From Styela clava (taxonomy: Eukaryota > Chordata > Ascidiacea > Stolidobranchia > Styelidae): a stretch of 64,000 nt of DNA. The stretch is taken from positions 14,384,001 through 14,448,000 of the forward strand of contig NC_135262.1 in assembly GCF_964204865.1 (NCBI RefSeq), read 5' to 3'. Of the stretch, positions 11,863 to 21,779 are shown in pieces (the first letter of the stretch is position 1; each line of letters begins with the position of its first letter). Below the pieces are notes generated by a model. It was not told where the DNA came from. It ran no database searches and saw only the letters and a list, made by a program, of their open reading frames with translations. Position numbers and translations under genes: made by a program.

Positions 11863-12388
11863 TTAGGGATGGCGGAATCGAATCCGGATTCGATTACATA
11901 ATCAATCGATTCTTCGCGGAATCGACTAGAATCGATTCCATGCATTGGAATCGATTCTCGAGGTTGAAACCTGGATTGCAAACAATGCGTAACGTTTTGT
12001 GGAAATTCCTTTACATATATATGTATAAACTGCTTTACTGCTATGTTGAGTTGCTACCACGTCGCAAATTTCACTAAATTATATACGGTATATATATTTC
12101 GCTGGAAGGCTTTTACGTTTATTTATTTCTAAAATCTCTAAAGGATTTTTTTTTTCGCGATTTAGTCTCCTGTGACAGATTGAATACCCATACTACTTAG
12201 TTTTGGCCTTCTTGTCCGTCCATATATTCGAACATCGCTCTCTTGTTTGATTTCATATATTATTGGTTTGGTGTGTATGTTTTCTTGGAAAGATATGTCG
12301 AGGAATTGAGATTCGAGAATCGGAATCGAAAATTTAGGAATCGGATAAGAATCGAATACTTGAAAGTAGTCATACTTAGCATCCTTAC
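11863..12388. mobile_element. Short element rich in GAATCGATTC, nested in the decayed hAT
   Basis: The left end TTAGGGATGGCGG and right end (opposite strand GTAAGGATGC) both lead into repeated GGAATCGAATC-type blocks that pair across the element (11870-11960 with 12300-12360). Flanks TTATCGAC and TTATCGTT match at 6 of 8 bases. The limits are therefore tentative; it resembles a hAT-type MITE. Confidence 0.5.
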
Positions 12389-12640
12389 TTATCGTTGATG
12401 GTAACAAGGTGTGTCTATGTCGCAATAATCTAAATCGGCAAATTTATTCACACCAAAGCGACTACCATATGACTCAATTATATTATATTCACTTTGCACT
12501 TCGATCCACGTGTAGGCTACCTAGCTCTTAGTTCTATCAGAAGCAGAAACTAGCAGGGTTAATGGTTGGTTTGACGACATATATTAATTCCTCTGAATTC
12601 TTGTGTTGCCAAGACGATCATCAGCTTACCATTATCTTTC

Positions 12641-13309
12641 TTGGCAATAGCAATACTAAAACCTAAATTCGCACTGATTGCAGCAATGAGCAAAAGCATT
12701 CGTTGCAAAAGAAAAATAGATGAGACTCGTGGATTTCAAGACTCGTGGACAAGCGCCTATCTTTTTATCGAATGGAAGCAGAAGCCCCTATGCTTGGTTT
12801 GTGGCACAACTCTTTCTATTTCAAAAGCCTTCAATGTGAAGAGACACTACATCAACACAAATATAATAAAACTGTCGGAAAGTTGAGAGAAAATTTGGTG
12901 TTGAAACTAAAAAAATTATACGGGCTTGCAACAGAACGTATATAAAAAGCTCATCGGGGAAAATGAAGATTCCATCGCCGCATCTTATGTTTCAGCAGAA
13001 AAAGTTGATCACAGATGGCGAGTTTGCTCGAGAATGCATTCAAGACGTGGAAGAGGCGATAGTTCCCAAGCAAGTCCATCTTTTTAAAAAAAAATCAGCC
13101 TTTTGGGGACAACCATTGCTGTAGCAAAAGAGCTATCTGCTTATGAAAATCTTGTTGAACTTGTACTTCTTTATGACACAACACGTGGGGTAAATATAAA
13201 AGAAGCGGTCCTGAATGCGCTTCACTATACAATTCCAAATTTACCTCTATCCAAATTGGTTCCAAAGATCGTGCGTGGCACGCGACAAGATTATTTTGAA
13301 GACATTTAG
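12641..13309 (+). pseudogene. hAT transposase N-terminal fragment (BED-like zinc finger), frameshifted
   Basis: The frame from 12641 encodes KRKIDETRGFQDSW, then KPLCLVCGTTLS and NVKRHY, the C-x2-C...H layout of the zinc finger seen in ZBED5/GTF2IRD2-type hAT transposases. The frame shifts near 12850 and the next frame continues with KYNKTVGKLRENL. A later piece at 13103-13309 (VAKELSAYENLVELVL) fits poorly. No DDE core or C-terminal dimerisation region remains. It is not functional. Confidence 0.6.
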
Positions 13310-13739
13310 TTTCAAACGCAAAATTTATTCAGCTTCACCCAAGCTATGCGCTTTTTGTTAGTTGTCCTAAAGCATTTGGCCAATTCCATGCATTTCCTGA
13401 GGTCTGGCGTAATGTAACAGATATGGTATATACAAAAAAAAATTTCCGCGTTGCTGTTTGAATGACTGTCTTGTAGGCATTCGGGCTTCCATATAGTATA
13501 GAATATAGATGTAGACAGATAATCGCGGTGATATCTGGGGCGACAATGGAGTATAAAAATAAAGTGTATCACAATGTGCAAATCAAGTTTATTAATATCA
13601 AATTAATTCCTCAGACAACAGAGATTACACAAACGAATATAATTCTACGGAGTTATCATTCATGAATCTTTTGTCCGTACTAGTACATTTAAAAAAAAGC
13701 CAAGTAAAGTTTATTATATTTTGATAGCTCTGCATTTTA
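13310..13739. other. No recognisable feature
   Basis: AT-rich spacer between the decayed hAT and the start of the region homologous to the GST-B upstream flank. The minus-strand frame 13312-13581 shows no domain. Confidence 0.5.
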
Positions 13740-14035
13740 CAGCTTCATTGATAAACAGCAAGCTTTATGCCCGCATCATTATTTTCCGATGAGAACAATT
13801 TTGAAATCTCTGCTAAAATTGCCTTAAGTGTTTCGAGTGGTAAACTGTTGAAGCCAATAAGCCGGCCAATGAATCGATTGCCGAATCGCAGTCATTAGCC
13901 TGAGGACTGATCGTGACTCAGCAATTCGGCGCTCACGATAGTAAGCATGACATATATCCTGATAGAACTATCGAGAGCATTTATTGGTATAAATTGCAGG
14001 TACTTTGCCTTGTGTGGGAAAATCGAATCAAGCAT
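13740..14035 (+). promoter_or_regulatory. Distal GST-A upstream region, conserved with the GST-B upstream region
   Basis: About 13755-13995 aligns by eye with 22925-23170, including 'caataagccggccaat', 'gcctgaggact' and 'tggtataaattgcag'. In the B copy this block lies about 0.6 kb before the start codon; here it is about 5 kb away because of insertions at 14348-18735. TATAAATT at 13985 could be a TATA box or part of a 5' noncoding exon. Confidence 0.55.
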
Positions 14036-14331
14036 AGCTCGCTTACTGGTACACCAGTCATATGCTATATTCGATATAATGCTTGTATGCGAAGACAGAT
14101 CACTTATAACGGTGTAGAAATCGTTGCCTTTTAATGTGGAACACGAAACGTTTAGCTAGTATTAAGCGATTTCTGGAGTAATACTATATTAAGTGCATCA
14201 GCCTTGCGAGAAGTATATTGTTTACATTGTTTGAGTATGAATATTTAATTTTTGGGTGCGCTCACACGCAGCTTTTTAGATGCCACTTGTGGTAAACAGG
14301 GTAATAGTTTTGCTCGCTTACTGACAGACCA
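14036..14331 (+). repeat. First unit of a ~300-bp tandem duplication in the GST-A 5' region
   Basis: This unit starts 'gctcgcttactggtacaccagtc' and ends 'cagggtaatagttttg'. The next unit starts directly at 14332 with 'ctcgcttactgacagaccag'. The second unit is split: 14332-14347, then 14763-14774, then 18736-18945. Shared blocks include 'tgtggaacacgaaacgttt' and 'ccttgcgagaagta'. The first unit preserves the uninterrupted sequence 'ttcgatataatgcttg', the empty site of the large element at 14775-18735. Confidence 0.85.
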
Positions 14332-14347
14332 GTCATATGCTTTATTC

Positions 14348-14762
14348 CAGGAGTCGGCAACCTTGCACATATTTTTAGAAAGTTAAAAACCGAACGGATG
14401 ATACTTTAAATAATGAAAGTCAATCAGTGATATATCTCTCGAATAGAATATAGTTTTTATTTCCTCATTGCATCTCAAAAAATTTCATTCGAATATTTTC
14501 GGCGCCATTTAACACTGTGCACTTAGCATCAACTTTTCTGCGTTTTGTTGCCATTTGTCTGATTATAATCAAATTATAGGTCCATTAAACTCGTAATTGT
14601 GAATTTTATACTTGTTAGATTATAATATAATGTAGACTATATGTGTCTCACAGTAAACTCTGTTACGTAAAGATTATAATCGTCAAAACAACTGTTTTGT
14701 TACTATAATTCAGTGAAGCGTCGCGGGCCGGATTATATCACTCCGTAGGTTGCCGACTTCTG
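14348..14762. mobile_element. hAT MITE, 415 bp, perfect 8-bp duplication
   Basis: Ends are CAGGAGTCGGCAACCT at the left and CAGAAGTCGGCAACCT on the opposite strand at the right. The flanks CTTTATTC at 14340-14347 and 14763-14770 are identical. No coding capacity. It sits in the second unit of the GST-A upstream duplication, only 12 bp from the large element that follows. Confidence 0.95.
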
Positions 14763-14894
14763 CTTTATTCGATATAGAGGACTTGCACGGGTCACGTGAC
14801 ATTGTTACTGGACGGCAATAAAACAAAAACGTCCATTTGGCTCCTGTCAGTTGCAAGTCGGATTATACGTTTGCGTTTTGTTTGGTTGTTGAAA

Positions 14895-15099
14895 ATAGTT
14901 ATTTCGTTGTTCTGTTGGCTGTACGTATAGTATAGACATGGACGAAATGGATCTTCAGTAATATTCCACTGATTTCAAAAGATCCTGAACGTCGCGCAAT
15001 GTGGATATCATCTATTGCCTATTGGCAGAACTGCTTGGTGTCAAGTCCAAAAGCCATCTTACTTGTGTTTCACTGTTTGCGGACAGCACTTCGTTGATG
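14895..15099 (+). pseudogene. THAP-like DNA-binding exon, left arm copy, disrupted
   Basis: Reading in the same order as the right-arm copy, it has a zinc-ligand start (right copy CSAGC; here the same region is mutated), the SKDPER block followed by MWISS, and a closing CGQHF (C-x2-H-F) just before a splice donor GATG|GTGAGT. This is the C2CH layout of THAP domains. The start codon of the right arm (ATG) is ATA here and the frame is broken before the SKDPER block. It would be the first exon of a gene running inward through the element. Confidence 0.6.
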
Positions 15100-15192
15100 G
15101 TGAGTGATAATGTGGCGATAGTGTGCCGTTATCAATTTCTTTAAATATTCACAAGCTCCCTCCTTCAATGGAAAGCAGATGACAAACTACTG

Positions 15193-15438
15193 TTATCAGT
15201 AGGCCTAGGTGTGGGCCTACTTGCAGTTGCAGACTTGACTTGTGTAAGACAGTAAGGAATTAATAATCAATAATCTAATAATCAACTACTGTTATTAGTA
15301 GGCCTAGGCCTAGTTGCAGACTTGACTTGTGTAAGACAGTAAGGAATTAATCTAATAATCAACTACTGTTATTAGTAGGCCTAGGCGTGGGCCTACTTGC
15401 AGTTGCAGACTTGACTTGTGTAAGACAGTAAGGAATTA
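15193..15438 (+). repeat. Three tandem ~85-bp units in the left arm
   Basis: Each unit runs from 'ctactgttatyagtaggcc' through 'gacttgacttgtgtaagaca' to 'gtaaggaatta'. The right arm has only a single equivalent (about 18270-18350), so the expansion happened in this arm. Confidence 0.85.
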
Positions 15439-15555
15439 TTGCTGTAAGGTATTGTTTCCTGATTAGCAGGTAATCTATTACTAAGTGTGAAAGGTTGAAT
15501 AGATAACTAAAGTTTAACACCACTGGTCATGCAAAAAATAACCAGAATTCAATTT

Positions 15556-15795
15556 AATTCGCCATCTAGGAATACGCTCGCCACCGCATCTCTGATCACC
15601 CTGGTAGTTTCACAGGTTTCAATCCCATGCGGGGATAGTTATGTGCTAGAGGATTGCAGCTCCACTCCTACCGAGGGTGGTTCACATGGCCGCTGATCGG
15701 TTACGACCATTCCCCACCATCCAAGTCACTGCTTCTGAAAACAAATAACTGGCTCCCCCCCCCCCCCCCCCCCAAAAGATAAATCCTATCCTAAT
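15556..15795 (+). mobile_element. S1 SINE remnant in the left arm
   Basis: Matches the S1 family from the anticodon stem ('aatacgctcgccaccgc') through the B-box region ('aggtttcaatcccatgc') and body to the 'aaatcctatccta' tail. The A-box half is missing. The same SINE lies at the same place in the right arm, so it was present before the arms became inverted copies. Confidence 0.8.
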
Positions 15796-15914
15796 GGTGC
15801 TTGTACAACTGATTCAAAATGTCTTTTTATTGTCATTGGTAAAAAAGATATGCTACCCGGAATCAAATTCATTTACGACTAGTGGCTGTGGTGGGATATG
15901 GACATAAATTTTAC

Positions 15915-16323
15915 CCGGGCTGGGCATTTCCAATCGAATATTCGAATCGAATAGTAAATTATTCGAATCGGTTCAGACTGGAATTTCGAATTGCTGCCAT
16001 CTTGTTTTTATCTTTCCGCTAATGGTCGAGGTGAATTCCCCAATGTTTTTTTCATTGAAGTCATATTTTTTTCAACGAAATTCTAACATATGACTATTTT
16101 CTGTAGTGAGTTATTGATAAAACGTGTTTGTTATTCTGTGTGAACGCTCAGTAATCTATCTGAGTGATTTATTCTATGTCTTCAGTAATTCATTTGTTGA
16201 GAGGACCAATTACTATGATAAAGTCGCTTACAATTTTATATTTTCAAGTATTCGAGATTCGATTCGAAAAAATTATTCGATTCGATTCTGAAATCACAAG
16301 GTATTCGAAAATGCCCAGCCCTA
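15915..16323. mobile_element. hAT-type MITE rich in ATTCGAATCGA, 409 bp
   Basis: Left GGGCTGGGCATTT and right AAAATGCCCAGCCC are inverted repeats leading into ATTCGAATCG blocks. Flanks AATTTTAC (15907-15914) and AATTTCAC (16324-16331) match at 7 of 8 bases. It is inserted between the left arm and the YqaJ remnant. Confidence 0.88.
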
Positions 16324-16381
16324 AATTTCACACTCCTTGATCGTTAGATTTTATGAAAACTCTTATCTGTATCCATTATCT

Positions 16382-16735
16382 TACAGATATGGGTGCGACC
16401 ATGGAATAGATGGATGGCAAAGTATAAGTTGCAACAAGACCACAGTGGCACAAGACCTCAGCTTGCGTGGCTTGATAATACATCCTCAGTATCCATTTAT
16501 TGATGCTTATCGTAATGACAAAGTAACTTGTCATTACTGTGGATTGGTGGAGATAAAGTGTCCATTGTGCTTTAACGAAATCAACTTCAAGACCACCCTA
16601 TCAAGAAAAAAAAATTGTTTCGGTGGGTCTGGTCGTGAAGGTTTCAGTCTAACGTTGGACACCGATACTACAACCAGGAACAGTTGCCAATGAAACTTAG
16701 CGAGGCGTAATATTGCGACTTTGTGATCTGAAAGG
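16382..16735 (+). pseudogene. YqaJ-type nuclease remnant of the inverted-repeat element
   Basis: After an acceptor (ttatcttacag) the frame reads YGCDHGIDGWQS, then GLIIHPQYPF, CHYCGLVEIKCP and CF. This order, with the E-x-K of the nuclease in EIKCP preceded by a two-cysteine turn, is the core of YqaJ-like (PD-(D/E)XK) exonucleases found in animal transposons and viruses. The aspartate expected in the GATPDG block appears replaced (DAYRND). Further on, a different frame contains HRYYNQEQLP and YCDFVI, the next conserved blocks, with in-frame stops. The gene is therefore dead here. In live relatives it would process DNA ends as an accessory to transposition. Confidence 0.65.
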
Positions 16736-16799
16736 AAATTCTGATGGGTAGCCAGCTAGCCGCAACCTTTTGTTTAAAGAATATTATGAGATACGACTT

Positions 16800-17869
16800 A
16801 AGAGTCTAAACTTTTATTTGAGAGGGGTGTAACCCAAGCTAATTTGCAAATAGTATTCATGGTACCAAATGTATCACACACTTTACAGTAATTATAAATT
16901 ATATTTGAAAAATAAAGCACATCAAAAATGTATTTTTAAAAAACAATTGGTTTTATCTGCAGATACTAGGTTGATATTGAGATTGACCATTTCAATGCTA
17001 AATTTTCTTTAGTCAAAAGGCACACTTGATTCACAAAAATTTGTGAATGCGCACAGTACACCAATTTGTCTAATGTTTTGATTCCATAGGCAGGATGTTG
17101 TGGATCGGTGCTGCTCAGGATGGGATATTTTTGCCTCTAAATGCATATTACGTGTATTATGTGTTTCACATGAATCCATCGTGCTCAGATTCGACTGTTT
17201 TCAAGGTCTGAAGGCTCCAACAGCCTTATTTTATGGGTACACAAGAGAATTTTCAGTGTGGCATGCTTGGGTCAGTTGGAGTCACTAACCTCAAGATATC
17301 TATAAGAAGGGATAAGATAACCTGGAAGTAACATTCCATAATTTAGAGTAAAAAATGTATCTGCCTCCACAGCCCTTTCAAATGAAAGATATGATGCCTC
17401 GGGGGGTAATTTCTATCAAATATTTTACAGTATTATGGTTCTAGTGAAAAGGGGTGTAGGCGGCTTTTTTTTAAAGTGTGGTAGGTCTAGTCGAAAGACA
17501 CATTAAATGTTTATGCTAACAACTGCGAATTAATATTGCAACGCATACAAGTTAACAGAATTTGTTGAAATGGTCCTGCCTTTTTCCTTTCTTCAAAATC
17601 CTCCTTTTTCTAACTATTCTCTTCTTCTCTGGGGATGGCGAAAATTCAAATATCGATGGGACATGTAAGCAGCTGATAATGGGTTATCTTCCCCTTTTCC
17701 TGAAAATAAATTATAACACTAATCATCATTTGACAGTGCCAAGTTTGTGTATCAGATCAGTAATAAATTACCTGCTGACTACCAAAATAATCAGATAACA
17801 CCTTCTGACCATTAATGAAGATTTCTTTCAATTTAAAACGCAACTATGCCTACCAATGTGGGTAGTTTT
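16800..17869. other. Interior of the inverted-repeat element, no recognisable domain
   Basis: Short open frames at 17100-17288 and 17562-17798 have no motif I recognise. They may be remains of later exons of the element gene. Confidence 0.4.
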
Positions 17870-17871
17870 TA

Positions 17872-18140
17872 GGATAGAATTTATCTGTGGTTGGGGACAG
17901 ATTGCAAGGTGCAACATCGTACGATTACCATTCTATGTCGGGATTAGTTAGCCAGTTATTTGTTTTAGAAGCATGGACTTGATGGTGGGGGATGTCGTAA
18001 TCGACCAGCGGTCGTGTGAACCACCCTTAGTGGGAGGAGAGCTGCAATCTCCTCGTCCCCTCGCACATAACTATCCCCGCATGGGATTGGAACCTGTGAA
18101 ACTCCCATGGGTATCAGAGATGCGGTGGCGAGCGTATTCT
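17872..18140 (-). mobile_element. S1 SINE remnant in the right arm
   Basis: Minus-strand S1 copy: tail near 17876 ('aggatagaattta'), body 'gaagcatggacttgatggtg', B-box region 'gggattggaacctgtg' and partial head 'gcggtggcgagcgtatt'. It corresponds to the copy at 15556-15795 in the other arm. Confidence 0.82.
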
Positions 18141-18418
18141 CAGATAGAGAATTCAATTAAATTCTGGTTATTTTTTGCATTAGCACTGGCATTAAACTTT
18201 AGTTATCTATTCAAATTTTCACACTTACTAATAGATTACCGGTACCTGCTAACTAGGGAAACAATACCTTATGGCAATTATTGATTAATACCTTACACGA
18301 GTCAAGTCTGCAAGTAGGCCTAAGCCTACCAATAACAGTAGTTTGTCATCTGCTTTCCATTGAAATGAGGGAGCTTATGAATATTTAAAAAAATTGATAA
18401 CGGCACATCATGACTCAC

Positions 18419-18614
18419 CATCAACGAAGTGCTGTCCGCAAACAGTGAAACACGAGTAAGATGGCTTCTGGACTTGACACCAAGCAGTCCTGCCAATAGA
18501 TGATATCCACATTGCGCGACGTTCCGGATCTTTTGAAAACAGTGGAATATAGCTGAAGATCCATTTCGTTGTCTATACTATACGTACAGCCAGCGGAACA
18601 ATACGAAATAACCA
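18419..18614 (-). pseudogene. THAP-like DNA-binding exon, right arm copy, frameshifted
   Basis: The minus-strand ATG at 18614 starts MVISYCSAGCT, supplying the first two cysteines. After a one-base frame change the next frame reads SKDPERRAMWISS, then a tryptophan-containing stretch and CGQHFVDG before a donor GATG|GTGAGT at 18419. Length (~65 codons) and ligand order fit a THAP domain lacking its last segment, which would lie in the next exon. Confidence 0.62.
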
Positions 18615-18735
18615 TTTTCAACAGCCAAACAAAACGGAAACGTATAATCCGACTTGCAACTGACAGGAGCCAAATGGACGTTTTTGTTTTATTGCCGTCC
18701 AGTAACAAGGTCACGTGACCCGTGCAAGTCCTCTA

Positions 18736-18988
18736 TAATGCTTGGCTTCGAAGACAGATTACTTATAATCATTGCCTATAAATGTGGAACACGAAACGTT
18801 TGGCTAGTAATAAGCGATTTTTGGAGAAATACTATATTAAGAGCACCAGCCTTGCGAGAAGTACATTGTTTAGTACAGTTTTGGGTGAGCTTACACGCAG
18901 CTTTTTAGATGCCACTTGTGGTAAACAGGGTAATAGTTTTGTTATATTTATCAAACAGTGTGCATACAAATATCACGCCTTTTGTAAA
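18736..18988 (+). promoter_or_regulatory. GST-A proximal upstream region
   Basis: Second half of the tandemly duplicated upstream unit. The last 100 bp ('cgcagctttttaga...gtaatagttttgtta') is strongly conserved upstream of GST-B (23628-23690). This suggests a 5' UTR or core promoter function. No obvious TATA box is placed consistently in both. Confidence 0.5.
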
Positions 18989-21112
18989 ATGTCTGCCCAA
19001 ACAAAGATCGACTTCTACACTGTGGATACGAGTCTTCCATGTCGTGCGGTATGGATGGTCTTGGAAGAATTGGGAATACCCTACAACGAGCATTACGTAG
19101 ATGTGACAAAAGGTGAACAGAAAACTGCCGAATTTCAGAAAATCAGCTTTAGGCAGAAAATTCCCGCAATCAAGGACGGTGAATTTTGTCTAGCGGAAAG
19201 GTAAGACATTTTTTGTTTAGTTTACACGTCGGGTTTTACGTGGGATTGGTAACGTGATATACAAATACAGTCTAAAATATGCATAAACAGCCATCTCATA
19301 TACATAAAGCCCAATCCTATTTGCAAATGCAGCCAACTCCATATACATATACAGCCATTCCAGTGATATACATATACAGCATACATCATATGCATATACA
19401 TCCAATTACCGTATATGTAATATGCACTCATTTAACATCACATCATAAACAGAATATATACTTCACTAAATGTACATATAGGCCCTGCAGTCATTTTAGG
19501 TAATTTACATACAAGATCCAATTTCATATACACATATAGTCAATGACATATGCATACACAGTCGAATTATACACATATAGAGCCAACTAAATATGCATAT
19601 ATAGCTATGCCATATGCAACCAATGTCATATGCACATTCAGCCAATGTCATATGCATATGCCTGTTGGTTGTATATGTATATTTTTAACTATATTTGTAT
19701 ATCACTTTACCAAAAATATGAAAGGCCTTGGCCATTCGCAAAACCATACTTGGTGGGATATATGGTCGACCGGGTATGTTTCAAACACATCAATTAAATA
19801 GGGGAGAAAGATGCAAGGACGTTACATGGGCCAATCTGTGACTACAAAATTAAGCATTCTTTCACATATCATGATTCTCAATGGGATTCGTATCTGGAAT
19901 TGCAGTATAATCATAACTTGAAAACTCGTACGTATTTTCTCGTTATACTTCAGTCATTTTTCTTCTTTTTAGTCGGGCAGTTGCGACATATTTGGTGAGT
20001 GAATATGGTGGAAAACAAAAGAAACAACATCTGTATCCACAGGATACTAAATCCAGAGCGAAGCTTGATCAGCATCTCTATATTGGAGAGAATATTACAG
20101 ACAGCATCGTTGAATATGTGGTAGGTTTTCGAGTTGTTATAATATAGTGCCTCACGAAAATGGAAATTACATTTAAGTAGTGGCTACCGACCGATGTTAA
20201 CGTAGTTTGTTGCAGTTTATGGTGGTCTCATTGTGCAAACTCTGTTTTTCACTCGGCACGATTGACGTCACTGTAACGTTATTTTTGCATGTAAAGTATC
20301 TTTACCGCTAATCGTATTATTTTATGATCGGTTGATACCAGTTGAATGTATTACAATAATGACTCAGACCTATTTTTTCACACTTGAAGATGGAACATTA
20401 CCTTTTAGAATCCGGGAGGTGTTTATTTTCGTGGTGAGCAAACTCGTCACGAAAAACTACCCGAAATGAAGAACTACTTGGGATTGATTGAACGAATGCT
20501 GGCAGATCATACTTACACTGCAGCTGATAATCTAACTGTTGCTGGTATGTATTATTATTAAGTCAGATTTAAAAGTTAATAAATCAGCATCATTCAATTA
20601 TCAACTAAGTTTGAATTTCCGCAATTTCCTCCATTGTTTGGGATAGTTTGGCGTAAGTTGAAAGCGGATTTCCAGAGATTGAATAAAAGTCGTATTTGGC
20701 AGTATGTATTACTCTTATTTTTTGCAAGTTTAACATCTTACTAATAATTTTCAAACCAATTTTATTATCCATGCGCCGCTTTTTGCACGACCCCCATGTA
20801 TTTCTGCGTACAGCACCAGACTGCACAGCGAGGAAGTATAAAGAAACGCATGACTAAAATTGTGATATTACTTCTGCTTCTTCTATTCGCTCTTTTGCTA
20901 ATATATATTTTTCAGATTTCTTCTACTATATCGCCGTGACTCTTCTCAATGTGACCGATTTCAATGATTTCGGTGATTTTCCAAAACTCATAGAATGGAA
21001 GAAGAAAATGGAAGCACTGCCTTATCACAAGAAAACTTGTGATGTGCCTTCAGCTAAGTTTCGGGAAATGTATCAAGCCAAATTGAAAGAAAATACGCAA
21101 AAAAAATTCTAA
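18989..21112 (+). CDS. Glutathione S-transferase A (theta/delta-like), 4 exons, 230 aa
   Basis: Exons 18989-19200, 19973-20120, 20409-20544, 20916-21112; GT-AG borders, intron phases 2, 0, 1. The enzyme would join glutathione to electrophiles in the cytosol. Exons 1-2 form the thioredoxin-like domain: FYTVDTSLPCRAVWMVLEE holds the catalytic serine region (usual SPP is SLP here), QKIPAIKDG the cis-proline, and ESRA the glutathione gamma-glutamyl contact. Exons 2-4 form the helical domain, with the N-capping motif around LTVADFFYY. The C-terminus is lysine-rich. It is the first of three tandem paralogues with equal exon lengths. The frame stays open upstream of this ATG for about 69 codons, but the start is chosen by alignment with GST-B and GST-C. 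Class assignment by eye only. Confidence 0.9.
19262..19690. repeat. Degenerate minisatellite in intron 1 of GST-A
   Basis: About 20 diverged units of roughly 20 bp built on CATATACATATACAGCCAA. No counterpart is visible in intron 1 of GST-B. Long open frames on both strands here are a by-product of the repeat. Confidence 0.85.
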
Positions 21113-21779
21113 AACTTACGTGAACTCTATCTGTTATTGTTTGAAGTAGCACGCAACTCAATTAATTGTAATATTTTGATATATAAAGCTAGTAAAGTAT
21201 GGGTTGCCGAATTTCAAGTTTTGTATCTGTCATCTTGTCTGGAAAATAAAACTAGTCATTGAACTGTTCTTGTATCCAACTGTATGAAGTCAAATTCAAT
21301 TTTTTTTTCTAATAAAATTGTTTTTTTCGATAGTCCTCACTGCTGTGATTTTTCATGGGTAGCTCATGAAAGCGATTGCAAGAGTAACTCGGAATTTGCA
21401 GTCGACATGTGGTTTAAATCAATGTGGGGTGATTATAAAGTAAGCTACATAACCCGCGTGCAACAAATGGTGTGACATGATTCGTATAGAAAATTTGACT
21501 TCTGAACCAAATATCCTGAAACAATCTCTGAACTAATGAAATAGTTTCCGCATATTGTGCAAAAATACGCAATCCGTATATTTAGCAAGAAGAGAAGATT
21601 TCGCCGGATGTTGATCAAAGCGCTGAACTGTTGTCTTCGGATTGCCTCACTCCAAAAGTAGTGGGATTCTAATTCCAAGCGAGCGAAGAATCAGACTTGG
21701 AGATAACTGCAAATTAGATACTGGAGTTTGAGCGATCATGTAACAATTATGAATTGAGAATATTTATTTTAGCTGTTTT
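21113..21779. other. GST-A 3' flank
   Basis: Includes a plausible poly(A) signal 'aataaa' at about 21245 after the stop codon. Otherwise nothing recognisable. Confidence 0.4.

Larger units (their letters stand above)
11596..13309 (+). mobile_element. Decayed hAT transposon with BED-type transposase remnant
   Basis: The left end CAGGGGTGCACAACACG (11596 on) is hAT-like and is followed by repeated 'gtggcacgcg' motifs, one of which recurs at about 13270. Transposase remnants lie at 12641-13309. No opposite terminus was found, so the right limit is set at the end of the coding remnant and is approximate. A second element (11863-12388) is nested in it. Confidence 0.55.
14775..15795 (+). repeat. 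Left inverted arm of the THAP/YqaJ element
   Basis: Reverse-complementary to 17870-18735. The left arm is longer because a ~85-bp segment is repeated three times at 15193-15438. A run of about 18 C residues at 15757-15774 sits in the SINE tail. Confidence 0.85.
14775..18735 (+). mobile_element. ~4-kb inverted-repeat DNA transposon with THAP arms and a YqaJ nuclease remnant
   Basis: The ends are TAGAGGACTTGCACGGGTCA and its reverse complement, continuing as inverted arms of roughly 0.85-1.0 kb (left to about 15795, right from about 17870). Both arms hold a THAP-like exon facing inward and an S1 SINE. Between the arms are a hAT MITE and a broken YqaJ-type nuclease gene. The flanks TATA/TATA and the empty paralogous site 'ttcgatataatgcttg' at 14070 fit a duplication of TATA (4 bp) or, less well, TA. 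From family knowledge, THAP domains occur in Kolobok-type transposases (TTAA target) and, as I recall, a YqaJ accessory nuclease occurs in ISL2EU elements (2-bp target). Assignment to either is inference. No DDE transposase core was found, so this copy depends on others or is dead. Confidence 0.78.
17870..18735 (-). repeat. Right inverted arm of the THAP/YqaJ element
   Basis: Reverse complement of the left arm. Matching blocks include the outer 'gtcacgtgacccgtgcaagtc', the region 'ccaaatggacgtttttgttt', the THAP exon, and the SINE. Confidence 0.88.

Noticed and set aside
15757-15774. Run of about 18 C residues as a structural signal
   Set aside because: Lies in a degenerate SINE tail and is likely slippage or a sequencing artefact.
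18421-18714. 97-codon minus-strand frame as a stand-alone gene
   Set aside because: It overlaps the THAP exon of the right arm and switches out of the THAP frame part-way. The real signal is the broken THAP exon.
19217-19801. Several overlapping open frames of 60-80 codons on both strands
   Set aside because: They come from the ~20-bp minisatellite, whose repeats lack stops in several frames.
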